A stretch of DNA of 10,162 nucleotides from Deltaproteobacteria bacterium (GCA_016219165.1 JACRCB010000186.1:1-10162), one strand, 5' to 3'. Counted from the first letter of the stretch, positions 1 through 6,461 are shown. Numbers and translations: made by a program. Notes: generated from the sequence alone by a model not told the origin.

Positions 1-53
1 AGAAACTTTTTATAAAAAGTTTCTCTCAAAAGAATTAATCAGAGTTTCCTTAA
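1..53 (-). repeat. Partial copy of TIR-bounded hairpin repeat (copy 1)
   Basis: This is the end of a repeat element that continues beyond the left edge of the window. It shows a perfect 24-nt palindrome at 1-24 (AGAAAC...GTTTCT around TTTTTATAAAAA), then CTCAA, then a terminal repeat ending in CAGAGTTTCCTTAA at 40-53. The order matches the right-hand end of the copy at 9192-9392, so it is in the opposite orientation to the copies at 3046 and 6237. Its palindrome differs from theirs by a paired change (C-G to A-T), which keeps the stem intact. It ends 20 nt from the stop codon of the neighbouring nitrilase gene. Confidence 0.75.
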
Positions 54-73
54 GCAAGGATTGCGCGCCCCGT

Positions 74-868
74 TCAATACATGTCCTTTCTCCTGTCCCT
101 GAATATATGGTTAAGCGGGGTTATCCTCTTGTCCCTCGCATCCTTCGGATTTATTGAAACCACCCCGACTTGAACCCTGTTGCGCGAGGCACGGCGCATT
201 ATCTCCCCTTTCGGAGAGATAATCTCGCTTGTGCCTATAAACTTAAGCCGCTCGCCTCTTCGCCTGTTCTCGACCCCGACCCTGTTCGCGGTTATCGCGA
301 AGACCCTGTTTTCGATACATCGCGTTACCATCGCCTCGGGGCAGTATGGCAGGACAAGGTTCGATGGATGGCAGATTATATCGGCCCCTTTAACCGCAAG
401 CGCCCTTGCCGCCTCGGGAAAGAACCAGTCAAAGCAGACCATCATGCCGACCTTCGCCTTTCCGGCAGAGTAAACCTTGAAGGGGGTGTTGCCGGGTGAA
501 AATATTTTTTTCTCGTTACAGAACAGGTGCGCCTTCCTGTACACGCCGATGAAACCCCCGGGCCCGGCGAGCGCGGCTGAGTTGTAGGTTTTCCCCCCTT
601 CCCTTTCCGCAATCCCGAAGACGATGTGAAATTTATTTCTCAGCGCGGCCTCAATGAGTTTCCCTGACGCATAGCCCTCAGGCACTCTTTCGGCAAGCGC
701 CAAACACTCCCTCTTCGATTTGAACTGGTATCCGGTTGAAAAAAGTTCGGGAAGGACGATGAGGTCCACGCCCCTGAGTCCGGGAGAGCGGATATTTCTC
801 AAGACGGATTCGACGTTTTCTTCTATCCTGCCGAACTCCGGGGACGTCTGTATGAAAGCAACCTTCAT
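74..868 (-). CDS. Nitrilase-superfamily carbon-nitrogen hydrolase (264 aa)
   Basis: Predicted cytoplasmic amidohydrolase that would cleave a non-peptide C-N bond in a small amide or carbamoyl substrate; the substrate cannot be read from the sequence. The nitrilase triad is complete: Glu41 in VLPELFSTGY, Lys112 in YRKAHLF and nucleophile Cys145 in MMVCFDWFFPE. The length is normal for single-domain family members. The ATG at 868 begins MKVAFIQTSP, the usual first strand of the fold, but has no clear ribosome-binding site. A TTG at 928 with AAGGA 6 nt upstream would add 20 residues of atypical, basic sequence, so the start is uncertain. It is the last gene of the minus-strand group, separated from the small gene upstream by a terminator, so it probably has its own promoter, which I could not find. 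Family membership is firm; substrate unknown. Confidence 0.9.
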   Translation of the reverse strand: MKVAFIQTSPEFGRIEENVESVLRNIRSPGLRGVDLIVLPELFSTGYQFKSKRECLALAERVPEGYASGKLIEAALRNKFHIVFGIAEREGGKTYNSAALAGPGGFIGVYRKAHLFCNEKKIFSPGNTPFKVYSAGKAKVGMMVCFDWFFPEAARALAVKGADIICHPSNLVLPYCPEAMVTRCIENRVFAITANRVGVENRRRGERLKFIGTSEIISPKGEIMRRASRNRVQVGVVSINPKDARDKRITPLNHIFRDRRKDMY

Positions 869-1002
869 AAGATTATGCTTATCGCTTAAGATTTTGCGGC
901 GCTCACGGGAGGGAAGGGACCGGGACAATCCCGTTCCTTAAGACCCCTCTCGGCTTCGGCCAGGGCCGGAACCGGGGGACGGCATCGCGGCCTCTGAAAC
1001 CC

Positions 1003-1033
1003 AAAAAAGAAAAAGCCAGTCTTTTAAACTGGC
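1003..1033 (-). terminator. Intrinsic terminator after the Lys-rich small gene
   Basis: Read on the minus strand, a 6-bp stem GCCAGT/ACTGGC with a 7-nt loop (TTAAAAG) is followed directly by TTTTTCTTTTTT. It lies 23 nt past the stop codon of the 28-aa gene and should separate it from the nitrilase gene downstream. Confidence 0.8.
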
Positions 1034-1056
1034 CTTTTCTCTCCCATGAAAGTTTC

Positions 1057-1143
1057 TTAACAGGGCTTGCAGCCCTTCCTCGAAGACTTCTTGGAAGACT
1101 TCTTGGAAGAACTCTTTTTCTTGGCGGCTTTCTTGGTGGCCAT
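1057..1143 (-). CDS. 28-aa lysine/serine-rich basic protein with C-terminal CKPC
   Basis: A very short gene of unknown function with complete expression signals. It reads MATKKAAKKKSSS, then repeated SKK/SSKK units, then RKGCKPC and TAA. Twelve of 28 residues are Lys or Arg, seven are Ser, and the last four residues form CxxC. A strong Shine-Dalgarno (AAGGGGG, 6 nt before ATG), a promoter with a perfect -35 box about 50-75 nt upstream and an intrinsic terminator downstream argue that it is a real, separately transcribed gene. A 12-bp unit encoding KKSS is tandemly repeated, so length could vary between strains. Composition resembles the C-terminal tails of histone H1-like bacterial proteins, suggesting nucleic-acid binding, but this is inference; CxxC could bind metal or be redox-active. 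Confidence 0.72.
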   Translation of the reverse strand: MATKKAAKKKSSSKKSSKKSSRKGCKPC

Positions 1144-1193
1144 TTATTACCCCCTTCTTTTTTGAACGTTCAGGTTAAAAAAGCATTAATAAA

Positions 1194-1221
1194 AATTTAA
1201 CATAAAAAAAAATTATGTCAA
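1194..1221 (-). promoter_or_regulatory. Sigma70-type promoter of the 28-aa gene
   Basis: On the minus strand, a perfect TTGACA (-35, 1216-1221) is followed after 16 nt by TAAATT (-10, 4 of 6 matches, 1194-1199), with a very A/T-rich spacer containing a run of nine T. This leaves a leader of roughly 45 nt before the ATG at 1143. Confidence 0.65.
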
Positions 1222-1251
1222 CAGGATTTGTTGGCGGAGGGAAATTTTTCC

Positions 1252-1284
1252 CAACCTTACGCCGTATTTTCTCCGGCAAGGTTG
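1252..1284 (-). terminator. Hairpin downstream of the symporter operon, possible terminator
   Basis: CAACCTT (1252-1258) pairs with AAGGTTG (1278-1284), and GCCG (1261-1264) with CGGC (1274-1277), giving an 11-bp stem with a 2-nt bulge. It lies 40 nt past the stop of the small accessory gene. On the minus strand it is followed by GGGAAAAATTTCCC, itself a small hairpin, not by a clean T-tract. Termination is therefore plausible but not assured. Confidence 0.45.
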
Positions 1285-1323
1285 CGCAGAGACAGGAGCG
1301 CTTTTTAAAGAAGTCCTCCGCGC

Positions 1324-1422
1324 TCACTCCTTTTCAAAAAAGATTCTGTAAAAACAAAAAACCACAAGCCCTATGACAAGCCCCCACGAGCCGATTAAGA
1401 AAAGCCAGCCGTTTGCGCTCAT
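1324..1422 (-). CDS. Small single-span membrane protein, symporter accessory subunit type (32 aa)
   Basis: The gene reads MSANGWLFLIGSWGLVIGLV, then VFCFYRIFFEKE and TGA. Residues about 6-26 form one hydrophobic transmembrane segment with a short polar N-terminus and a charged C-terminus. It begins 22 nt after the stop codon of the sodium symporter gene on the same strand, with a weak GGGTGA ribosome-binding site. Tiny single-span proteins are known partners of bacterial NSS-family symporters; MetS of the MetPS methionine/alanine importer is the characterised example. The position and form here match that arrangement. The ORF is too short for most gene finders. Function as a symporter subunit is inferred from context; existence of the gene is well supported by its clean hydrophobic span and tight spacing. 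Confidence 0.75.
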   Translation of the reverse strand: MSANGWLFLIGSWGLVIGLVVFCFYRIFFEKE

Positions 1423-1444
1423 ACCGTCACCCGGATATGCCGCT

Positions 1445-2989
1445 TCACCCGTGCTTCCTCCTTTTCCATGCCCACCGGACAGCGCCTATGTGGAGAAGCA
1501 GAAGAAAAATCAGGAAGAGCCTCGTTGCCCAGACCCCCCGGTCCCCTTTTGCAATCACCGAAGGGAGCTGCTCGTATGTCCATGCAAAGAGTATTATAAT
1601 GAGGAACGCGGGTGTTACGTATTTCATTATATAGAAGAATATCCGCGGGACCTTTATACGCGCGCCCCGTCCTATCTCCTCCCATGCGTTCTCGGCGCCG
1701 AATATCCAGAAAAATATTATCACCTCGAAGAGCGCGAGTATCACGAGCCCGAACGTGCCGGCCCAGAAATCCATCTCGTCGAGCCCGCCCCTTACGAACA
1801 TGGGTATCAGCACGGTGAGGGCGGCGAATATGCCGAGAGAAACAACGGACCTTTTCCTCGACCACCCGAACTCGTCCTCGAAGAACGCAATCGCAGGCTG
1901 GGACAAGGCGACGACGGAGGTTAAACCCGCGAAAAAAAGGAGCAGGAACCAGAGGAATCCGAAGAACTGCCCGAAGGGCATGTGAGTAAATATCGCCGGC
2001 ATGCTTATGAAGCCGAGTTTGAACGCCCCTCCCTCGGAAATCTCCCTTGCCCCTTCCACGCCGAAGAATATGACCGCGGAGACTATCGCTATCGTGGAAC
2101 CCAGAACCACCTCCGCCAACTCATTTAAACTTGCGGTTGCAAGCCCGTCGAGCACTATGTCCTCGTCTCTCTTCACGTAACTCGCGTAGGTAAGTATCGC
2201 GCCGAGCCCCAGAGAAAGGGTAAAGAATATCTGTCCGGCCGCGGCAAGCCAGACCTTGGGCGAAATAATCCCCTTTAAGTCCGGCTCCCACAGGAAACCG
2301 AAACCCCTGGAGGCCGTTAGCGCGGGGTCGACCGGGGATTTAAGCGTAATCACCCTTATAAAGAGAACAAAACCCATTATAAAGAGGGCCGGGATTGCAA
2401 GATTGTTTAATTTCTCTATGCCGCCGCTCACGCCTTTCATAAGGACATAGAGTGTAGTCAAGAGCGTTACGGCGAAAAAGGCGTAAGCGGCCGGATTGGG
2501 AACCTGGAATACCCCGCCGGACGATACCCCTATATAGTCATAGAGGTAATTCTGGTAGGGTATGAGGTATTCCCCGGCGGAACCGGCCGCGAGCGCAGCC
2601 CCGGCCGAGGGGTAGAGGTTAAAGAGCGAATAGAAGCTGAATGCGAGCGTCCATGAGCATATGTAGGTATAGTAGATGAGGACTACAAGGGGCAGGAATA
2701 TTCCGAGTGTGCCGGCATACTTGGCGAGTTTATTCTTCCAGAGACTATCGAACATCCCCGGGGCCGTTCCGTGGCCTATCGTCCCGCCGTAGCGCCCTAT
2801 CCCCCACTCAATCCACATAAGGGGTATCCCCAGGAGTATGAAGGAAATAAAGTAGGGTATCATGTACGCCCCGCCGCCGTTTTGAGCGGCCTGCACCGGG
2901 AACCTCAGAAAATTCCCCAGTCCTATGGCGTTGCCCGCCATCGAGAGTATCAGCCCCGTCCTGCTCCCCCACTGTTCGCGCCGGTTCAT
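1445..2989 (-). CDS. Sodium-dependent transporter, neurotransmitter:sodium symporter (NSS) family (514 aa)
   Basis: Inner-membrane Na+-coupled importer with the LeuT fold, probably for amino acids or related compounds; the substrate is not determinable. Residues 19-31 (GNAIGLGNFLRFP) are the hallmark of TM1, which contributes Na+ and substrate contacts through its unwound middle, and about 11-12 hydrophobic segments follow. The C-terminus ends in a basic WKRRKHG tail. The start is set at the ATG of MNRREQWGSR (2989), with GAGG 7 nt upstream. An in-frame upstream extension to 3103 is rejected because those codons (MREPFYKKVLS...) come from the repeat palindrome. The gene is followed by the 32-aa accessory peptide. 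A promoter with a perfect -35 lies at 3250-3278, so the transcript would carry a leader of about 250 nt containing a whole repeat element. Confidence 0.93.
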   Translation of the reverse strand: MNRREQWGSRTGLILSMAGNAIGLGNFLRFPVQAAQNGGGAYMIPYFISFILLGIPLMWIEWGIGRYGGTIGHGTAPGMFDSLWKNKLAKYAGTLGIFLPLVVLIYYTYICSWTLAFSFYSLFNLYPSAGAALAAGSAGEYLIPYQNYLYDYIGVSSGGVFQVPNPAAYAFFAVTLLTTLYVLMKGVSGGIEKLNNLAIPALFIMGFVLFIRVITLKSPVDPALTASRGFGFLWEPDLKGIISPKVWLAAAGQIFFTLSLGLGAILTYASYVKRDEDIVLDGLATASLNELAEVVLGSTIAIVSAVIFFGVEGAREISEGGAFKLGFISMPAIFTHMPFGQFFGFLWFLLLFFAGLTSVVALSQPAIAFFEDEFGWSRKRSVVSLGIFAALTVLIPMFVRGGLDEMDFWAGTFGLVILALFEVIIFFWIFGAENAWEEIGRGARIKVPRIFFYIMKYVTPAFLIIILFAWTYEQLPSVIAKGDRGVWATRLFLIFLLLLHIGAVRWAWKRRKHG

Positions 2990-3045
2990 TTGTCCGCCTC
3001 GGAAAGGAACTTCTTGTGAAAAGACCCCCGTGCCCCCCTTCGGAT

Positions 3046-3246
3046 TTAAGGAACCTCTGAAAAAGTATCTTGAGAGAACCTTTTTATAAAAAGGTTCTCT
3101 CAAACTCTCTCCAAAAATTTTCAGTTCTGGTGGGCACAGCCCACCCTAAAAGTCTTTGGAGGGGGGTCTGGGGGAAACTTCGGGCACACACCCGCAGGGT
3201 GGGTCGGAAAGGTTCCCCCAAAAATGCTATTTTCAGAGATTCCCTG
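3046..3246 (+). repeat. TIR-bounded hairpin repeat, full copy A (~200 bp)
   Basis: The element begins TTAAGGAACCTCTGAAAA and ends with the inverted counterpart ATTTTCAGAGATTCC. Arm 1 (3070-3103) is a perfect 34-nt palindrome. Arm 2 contains GGTGGGCACAGCCCACC (3129-3145), extended outward by CTCCAAA/TTTGGAG. Arm 3 is GGGGGAAACTT pairing with AAGGTTCCCCC and encloses a nested CACCC-GCA-GGGTG hairpin. No protein is encoded. It lies between the symporter promoter (3250-3278) and the symporter start (2989), hence in the 5' leader of that mRNA. The architecture resembles a MITE or a BIME-like intergenic element; no transposase is visible in the window. Confidence 0.88.
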
Positions 3247-3249
3247 ACA

Positions 3250-3278
3250 TATATACAGAATCGGACAATCCTTGTCAA
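3250..3278 (-). promoter_or_regulatory. Sigma70-type promoter of the NSS symporter
   Basis: On the minus strand TTGACA (3273-3278, perfect -35) is followed by a 17-nt spacer and TATATA (3250-3255, 4 of 6 matches to the -10 box). The transcription start would fall near 3243, exactly at the outer end of repeat copy A. The promoter therefore faces the symporter gene through the repeat. Confidence 0.65.
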
Positions 3279-3351
3279 ACGGCCTTTGAGTTCTCTGCCG
3301 CGGGGACTTAAAGCGCTGCGTTACACCCGTTTTACACCGCTTTAGTTTTTC

Positions 3352-3379
3352 TTGAAATACAAATTGGAAATGTTATGAT
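3352..3379 (+). promoter_or_regulatory. Promoter of tRNA-Pro
   Basis: TTGAAA (3352-3357, 5 of 6) and TATGAT (3374-3379, 5 of 6) are separated by 16 nt. The predicted transcription start is about 7 nt past the -10 box, just before the first base of the tRNA at 3390. Confidence 0.75.
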
Positions 3380-3389
3380 GTGGCATTGT

Positions 3390-3466
<77 letters not shown>

Positions 3467-3513
3467 GTTTTTTTTAGACCCAATACCTTCCGCTTTCACA
3501 TCTCAAAGACCAG

Positions 3514-4374
3514 ATGGACGCCAAAAACCTAAAACACCAACTCGACATACTATACACAACCTACAACGAATCCTTCCTCTCCTCCGACCCTCTCTGGTTC
3601 GTCCATAGATTCAGAACCGACAGGGACCGCGAAATAACGGGGCTTATCGCATCTTCTCTCGCCTACGGGAGGGTCGACGGCATAAAAAAAAGTATCGGGC
3701 GGGTCATGGATATCATGGGCTGGCAGCCTTACGAATTCACAATCTCGTTTAACCCTTTCAGGCACGGAAAGGCATTTTCAACCTTCACCCACCGCTTTAA
3801 CAACGGCGGCGACATGGCCTGCCTCATATACTTCGCAAAACAGATGATAGCGGAACAAGGCGGCATCGGCGGGTTCTTCCTGGCCGGCTGCTCGCCTGAG
3901 GATAAGAACATAAAAGGCTCCCTCGAGTCGTTTTCGGAAAGGGCGTTGAAGCTCGGCTCCGCCTCCATCTACGGCTCAAAAAAACTCCCGGACAAGGCAG
4001 GGGTTCGATTCTTCTTCCCCTCGCCCTCGGACGGAAGCCCCTGCAAGAGGTTGAATCTATACTTAAGGTGGATGGTGAGGAAGGATTCTCTCGATTTCGG
4101 AATATGGAAAGGGATTGGGCCCGAAAAACTTATAATCCCCCTCGACACCCACATCGCCAGGATATCGCGGTATATCGGGCTTACAAAGAGGAAAACCGCC
4201 GACTGGAAAACGGCGGAGGAGATTACGGAAAGCCTTAAAACGCTCGACCCCGGCGACCCCGTCAAATACGACTTTTCGATTGCAAGGCTCGGAATACTCG
4301 AAGAATGCAAGAAAAAAAAAGACCCCGGCAAATGCACCGCCTGCCTCATAAAAAACATATGCGTAGTCAGATAG
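3514..4374 (+). CDS. TIGR02757 (DUF2400) family protein with C-terminal Cys cluster (286 aa)
   Basis: Member of a conserved bacterial family without an assigned reaction. Family-typical segments are the N-terminal DPLWFVHRF and REITGLIASSLAYGRV (about 25-54), PCKRLNLYLRWMVRKDSLDF (176-195) and LDTHIARISRYIGLT (210-224). The LDTH segment resembles the VDTH strand of endonuclease III, where the Asp is catalytic (here Asp211). The C-terminus has Cys265, Cys274, Cys277 and Cys283 (C-x8-C-x2-C-x5-C), close to the C-x6-C-x2-C-x5-C [4Fe-4S] loop of endonuclease III. These similarities suggest a distant HhH-GPD relative that could bind a cluster and DNA, which is inference. The helix-hairpin-helix LPGVG loop is not obvious. 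The start ATG at 3514 has only a weak ribosome-binding site. It has no clear promoter of its own and may depend on tRNA read-through. Confidence 0.85.
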   Translation: MDAKNLKHQLDILYTTYNESFLSSDPLWFVHRFRTDRDREITGLIASSLAYGRVDGIKKSIGRVMDIMGWQPYEFTISFNPFRHGKAFSTFTHRFNNGGDMACLIYFAKQMIAEQGGIGGFFLAGCSPEDKNIKGSLESFSERALKLGSASIYGSKKLPDKAGVRFFFPSPSDGSPCKRLNLYLRWMVRKDSLDFGIWKGIGPEKLIIPLDTHIARISRYIGLTKRKTADWKTAEEITESLKTLDPGDPVKYDFSIARLGILEECKKKKDPGKCTACLIKNICVVR

Positions 4375-4435
4375 GACGGGGACCCAATCGGTCTTAAATC
4401 TTTATGAACGGAATGCCGGCCAGGGATGAAAAAAA

Positions 4436-4464
4436 TTGACACAACCCGATGAGTGCGATACTAT
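4436..4464 (+). promoter_or_regulatory. Strong sigma70-type promoter for the polyprenyl synthase gene
   Basis: Perfect TTGACA (4436-4441), a 17-nt spacer and TACTAT (4459-4464, 5 of 6 to TATAAT). The predicted start near 4471 lies downstream of the GTG at 4453, which rules that codon out as a start on this transcript and supports the ATG at 4498. Confidence 0.8.
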
Positions 4465-4497
4465 CGAGACTCTCGAAAAAAGGAGATATGCCCGCCG

Positions 4498-5472
4498 ATG
4501 CATATCAGTGAGGCGTTCGACGTAATAAAAGACGACATAAGGAAAACCGAGGACCTCTTCAGAAAGAACGTCGCCTCCGATGTATACCTCATAACGAAGA
4601 TGGGCGAATACATACTGGACAGCGGCGGCAAGAGGCTTCGCCCCCTCGTTTTGCTCCTCTCCGGGAGGCTCTGCGGCTACGGAGGAAGTTCCCACATACC
4701 TCTGGCGGTCGTTGTCGAGTTCATCCACACGGCGACACTGCTCCATGACGACGTTGTGGACAATGCAAACTTAAGACGCGGCAGGTCTTCCGCAAACTCG
4801 GTATGGGGGAACGGCTCGAGCGTGCTCGCCGGGGACTATCTCCTTGCAAAGGCATTTTCTCTCGCGGTAGAGAGCAAAGATTCGAGGGTATTGAAGGTTC
4901 TCGCCGAAACCACGACACGGATGGCGGAGGGCGAGATGCTGCAACTCATAAAACACTCGGATGTAAACACCACGGAAGGTGAATACCTCGATGTAATAAC
5001 GAGTAAGACCGCCGTCCTTTTTTCCGCATCATGCCGGATGGCCGCAATACTCTCGGGCGCCGCGGAAGGGAAAGAAAAGGCGCTTTCGGACTTCGGACTG
5101 GACATCGGGATAGCATATCAACTCGTGGATGACTGCCTCGACTACACATCGAAGGACGAAGAACTCGGAAAAAGAGCGGGTAACGACTTGAGGGAAGGCA
5201 AGGTAACGCTTCCGTTCATAAAGGCATACTCAGGGGCTTCCGGAAAAGAAAAGGACATAATGAGAAAGGCGATAGAGGCGGGCCATGCCACAAAAGACCA
5301 ACTTCTTGAAGTCTTTGAAATAATAAAAAAACACCGGGGCATTGAATACACCACCGCCTTCGCCGGAGAACGCATAGAAGAGGCGAAGAGGCACCTTGAG
5401 GTCTTCGAACCCACAACCGACAGGGCCGCACTCACCGCGGTCGCGGACAACGTGATAGAGAGAACGTATTGA
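4498..5472 (+). CDS. ispB: All-trans polyprenyl diphosphate synthase, long-chain type (324 aa)
   Basis: Condenses isopentenyl diphosphate units onto an allylic primer to make the long prenyl tail of a respiratory quinone; cytoplasmic, Mg2+-dependent. Residues 43-49 (GGKRLRP) bind the diphosphate. The first Asp-rich motif is DDVVD (84-88), preceded by FIHTATLLH with small side chains at -4 and -5, as in long-chain enzymes. Lys169-Thr170 and the second Asp-rich motif DDCLD (210-214) with downstream GKRAGNDLREGKVTLP complete the active site. Length is normal. The start is the ATG at 4498. The AGGAG at 4481-4485 is 12 nt away, longer than usual, and a 7-codon reading frame beginning ATG at 4488 overlaps the start. 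The exact product length (octaprenyl or similar) cannot be told from sequence. Endonuclease III follows after 123 nt. Confidence 0.93.
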   Translation: MHISEAFDVIKDDIRKTEDLFRKNVASDVYLITKMGEYILDSGGKRLRPLVLLLSGRLCGYGGSSHIPLAVVVEFIHTATLLHDDVVDNANLRRGRSSANSVWGNGSSVLAGDYLLAKAFSLAVESKDSRVLKVLAETTTRMAEGEMLQLIKHSDVNTTEGEYLDVITSKTAVLFSASCRMAAILSGAAEGKEKALSDFGLDIGIAYQLVDDCLDYTSKDEELGKRAGNDLREGKVTLPFIKAYSGASGKEKDIMRKAIEAGHATKDQLLEVFEIIKKHRGIEYTTAFAGERIEEAKRHLEVFEPTTDRAALTAVADNVIERTY

Positions 5473-5495
5473 GAGGCCGTTAGAAAACCATTCCG

Positions 5496-5557
5496 GGGGG
5501 ACCAATCCTAAAAAGGCCCCCTCAGACTCTCTGCGGAAGCCCCCCGGGGGAACTTCC
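5496..5557 (+). other. Two GC-rich hairpins between ispB and nth
   Basis: Hairpin one pairs GGGGG-CC (5496-5503, one bulged A) with GGCCCCC (5515-5521). Hairpin two pairs GGAAG (5535-5539) with CTTCC (5553-5557) around a CCCCC/GGGGG core. The C-run and G-run of the two can also pair with each other. No T-tract follows, so this is not a standard terminator. It could modulate read-through or mRNA stability, or be a decayed copy of the window's repeat element (GGGGGAACTTCC and AACCTCTTAA recall its arm 3 and end). Confidence 0.4.
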
Positions 5558-5595
5558 GGCAACCTCTTAATCCGCTTCTGTATCCGTGGACAAAA

Positions 5596-6240
5596 ATGGA
5601 CAAGAAGGAAAAGGCGGGAAAGATACTCGATATCCTCAAGAAAGAATTCCCTGGCGCAAAGACGTATCTTGCCTTCTCCAACCCGCTTGAACTCCTCATA
5701 GCGACGATACTATCCGCGCAGGCAACCGACGAACGCGTAAACAGAACCACACCGGCGCTCTTCAAGAGATTCAAAAGGGCAGAGGACTACGCACAAGCCC
5801 CTGTTGCCGAAATCGAAGGTTACATCCGTTCAATAAATTTCTTTCGGAACAAGGCAAAATCCATAAAGGCGTGCTGCAGTAAGATAGCCGGGGGGTTCGG
5901 CGGGAGGCTGCCGCAGACGGTAGAGGAACTTATCGAACTTCCCGGGGTCGGCAGAAAAACCGCGAACATCGTCCTTTCCGGGGCATTCGGCGTCCCTGCG
6001 CTCGCGGTCGATACGCATGTAAAAAGGGTTTCGACGCGGCTCGGCCTCGCGGAAAAAAAAGACCCCGACGGCATAGAAGAGGAATTGACGGGTATCATAC
6101 CTGAAACGAGATGGGGCGAGACGTCGAACCTTCTTATACTCCACGGGAGAAAGACCTGCAGGGCGAGAAACCCGCTCTGCCCGGAGTGCCGGGTCAGGGC
6201 ATACTGCGATTATTACAGTACCGCGGCGGGAAAAGGTTAA
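5596..6240 (+). CDS. nth: Endonuclease III, DNA glycosylase/AP lyase (214 aa)
   Basis: Base-excision repair enzyme that removes oxidised pyrimidines and cuts the abasic strand by beta-elimination. All signatures are present: the helix-hairpin-helix LPGVGRKTANIVL (115-127) with catalytic Lys121, catalytic Asp139 in VDTHVKRVSTRLGL, and a [4Fe-4S] loop Cys188-x6-Cys195-x2-Cys198-x5-Cys204. LSAQATDERVN (39-49) is the conserved substrate-proximal segment. The length matches the family. The ATG at 5596 has a poor ribosome-binding site; a GTG 9 nt upstream is an in-frame but unneeded alternative. It probably shares the ispB promoter. Its stop codon TAA is the last three bases of the TTAA that opens the next repeat element, so the element abuts the gene with no spacer. 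Confidence 0.96.
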   Translation: MDKKEKAGKILDILKKEFPGAKTYLAFSNPLELLIATILSAQATDERVNRTTPALFKRFKRAEDYAQAPVAEIEGYIRSINFFRNKAKSIKACCSKIAGGFGGRLPQTVEELIELPGVGRKTANIVLSGAFGVPALAVDTHVKRVSTRLGLAEKKDPDGIEEELTGIIPETRWGETSNLLILHGRKTCRARNPLCPECRVRAYCDYYSTAAGKG

Positions 6241-6418
6241 GGAATCTCTGGAAAAGTATCATGAGAGAACCTTTTTGTAAAAAGGTTCTCTCAAACTCTT
6301 TCCAAAAACTTTCAGTTCTAGTGGGCACAGCCCACTCTAAAAGTCTTTGAAGGGGGTTTGGGGGAAACTTTTCTACAGAAAGTTCCCCCCAAAAATACTT
6401 TTTCCAGAGGTTCCTTAA
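6237..6418 (+). repeat. TIR-bounded hairpin repeat, full copy B (~182 bp)
   Basis: Starts TTAAGGAATCTCTGGAAAAG and ends with the inverse TTTTTCCAGAGGTTCCTTAA, the best preserved terminal repeats in the window. Arm 1 is at 6262-6293 (one central mismatch). Arm 2 is AGTGGGCACAGCCCACT (6320-6336), where the outer pair is A-T instead of the G-C of copy A. Arm 3 (about 6360-6389) is GGGGGAA/TTCCCCC without the nested CACCC/GGGTG hairpin found in copies A and D, making this copy shorter. Same orientation as copy A. Confidence 0.88.
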
Positions 6419-6461
6419 CGGCAAGGGCTTCTCTTTTTCCGGAAACCTCCGGATAATGCTT

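Noticed and set aside
1373..1924. 183-aa plus-strand open frame
   Set aside because: Lies entirely antisense to the symporter and accessory genes, has Pro/Glu/Tyr-rich unnatural composition, and is a shadow of the minus-strand codons.
2990..3103. N-terminal extension of the NSS symporter (MREPFYKKVLSRYFF...)
   Set aside because: The extra codons come from the palindrome and terminal repeat of element copy A, while the conserved protein starts at MNRREQWGSR with a ribosome site.
3046..3246. Repeat hairpins as intrinsic terminators
   Set aside because: None of the arms is followed by a T-tract in the correct orientation, so simple rho-independent termination is not supported.
4453..4497. GTG start 45 nt upstream for ispB
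   Set aside because: It lies within the spacer of the promoter at 4436-4464, upstream of the predicted transcription start, and adds residues not typical of the family.
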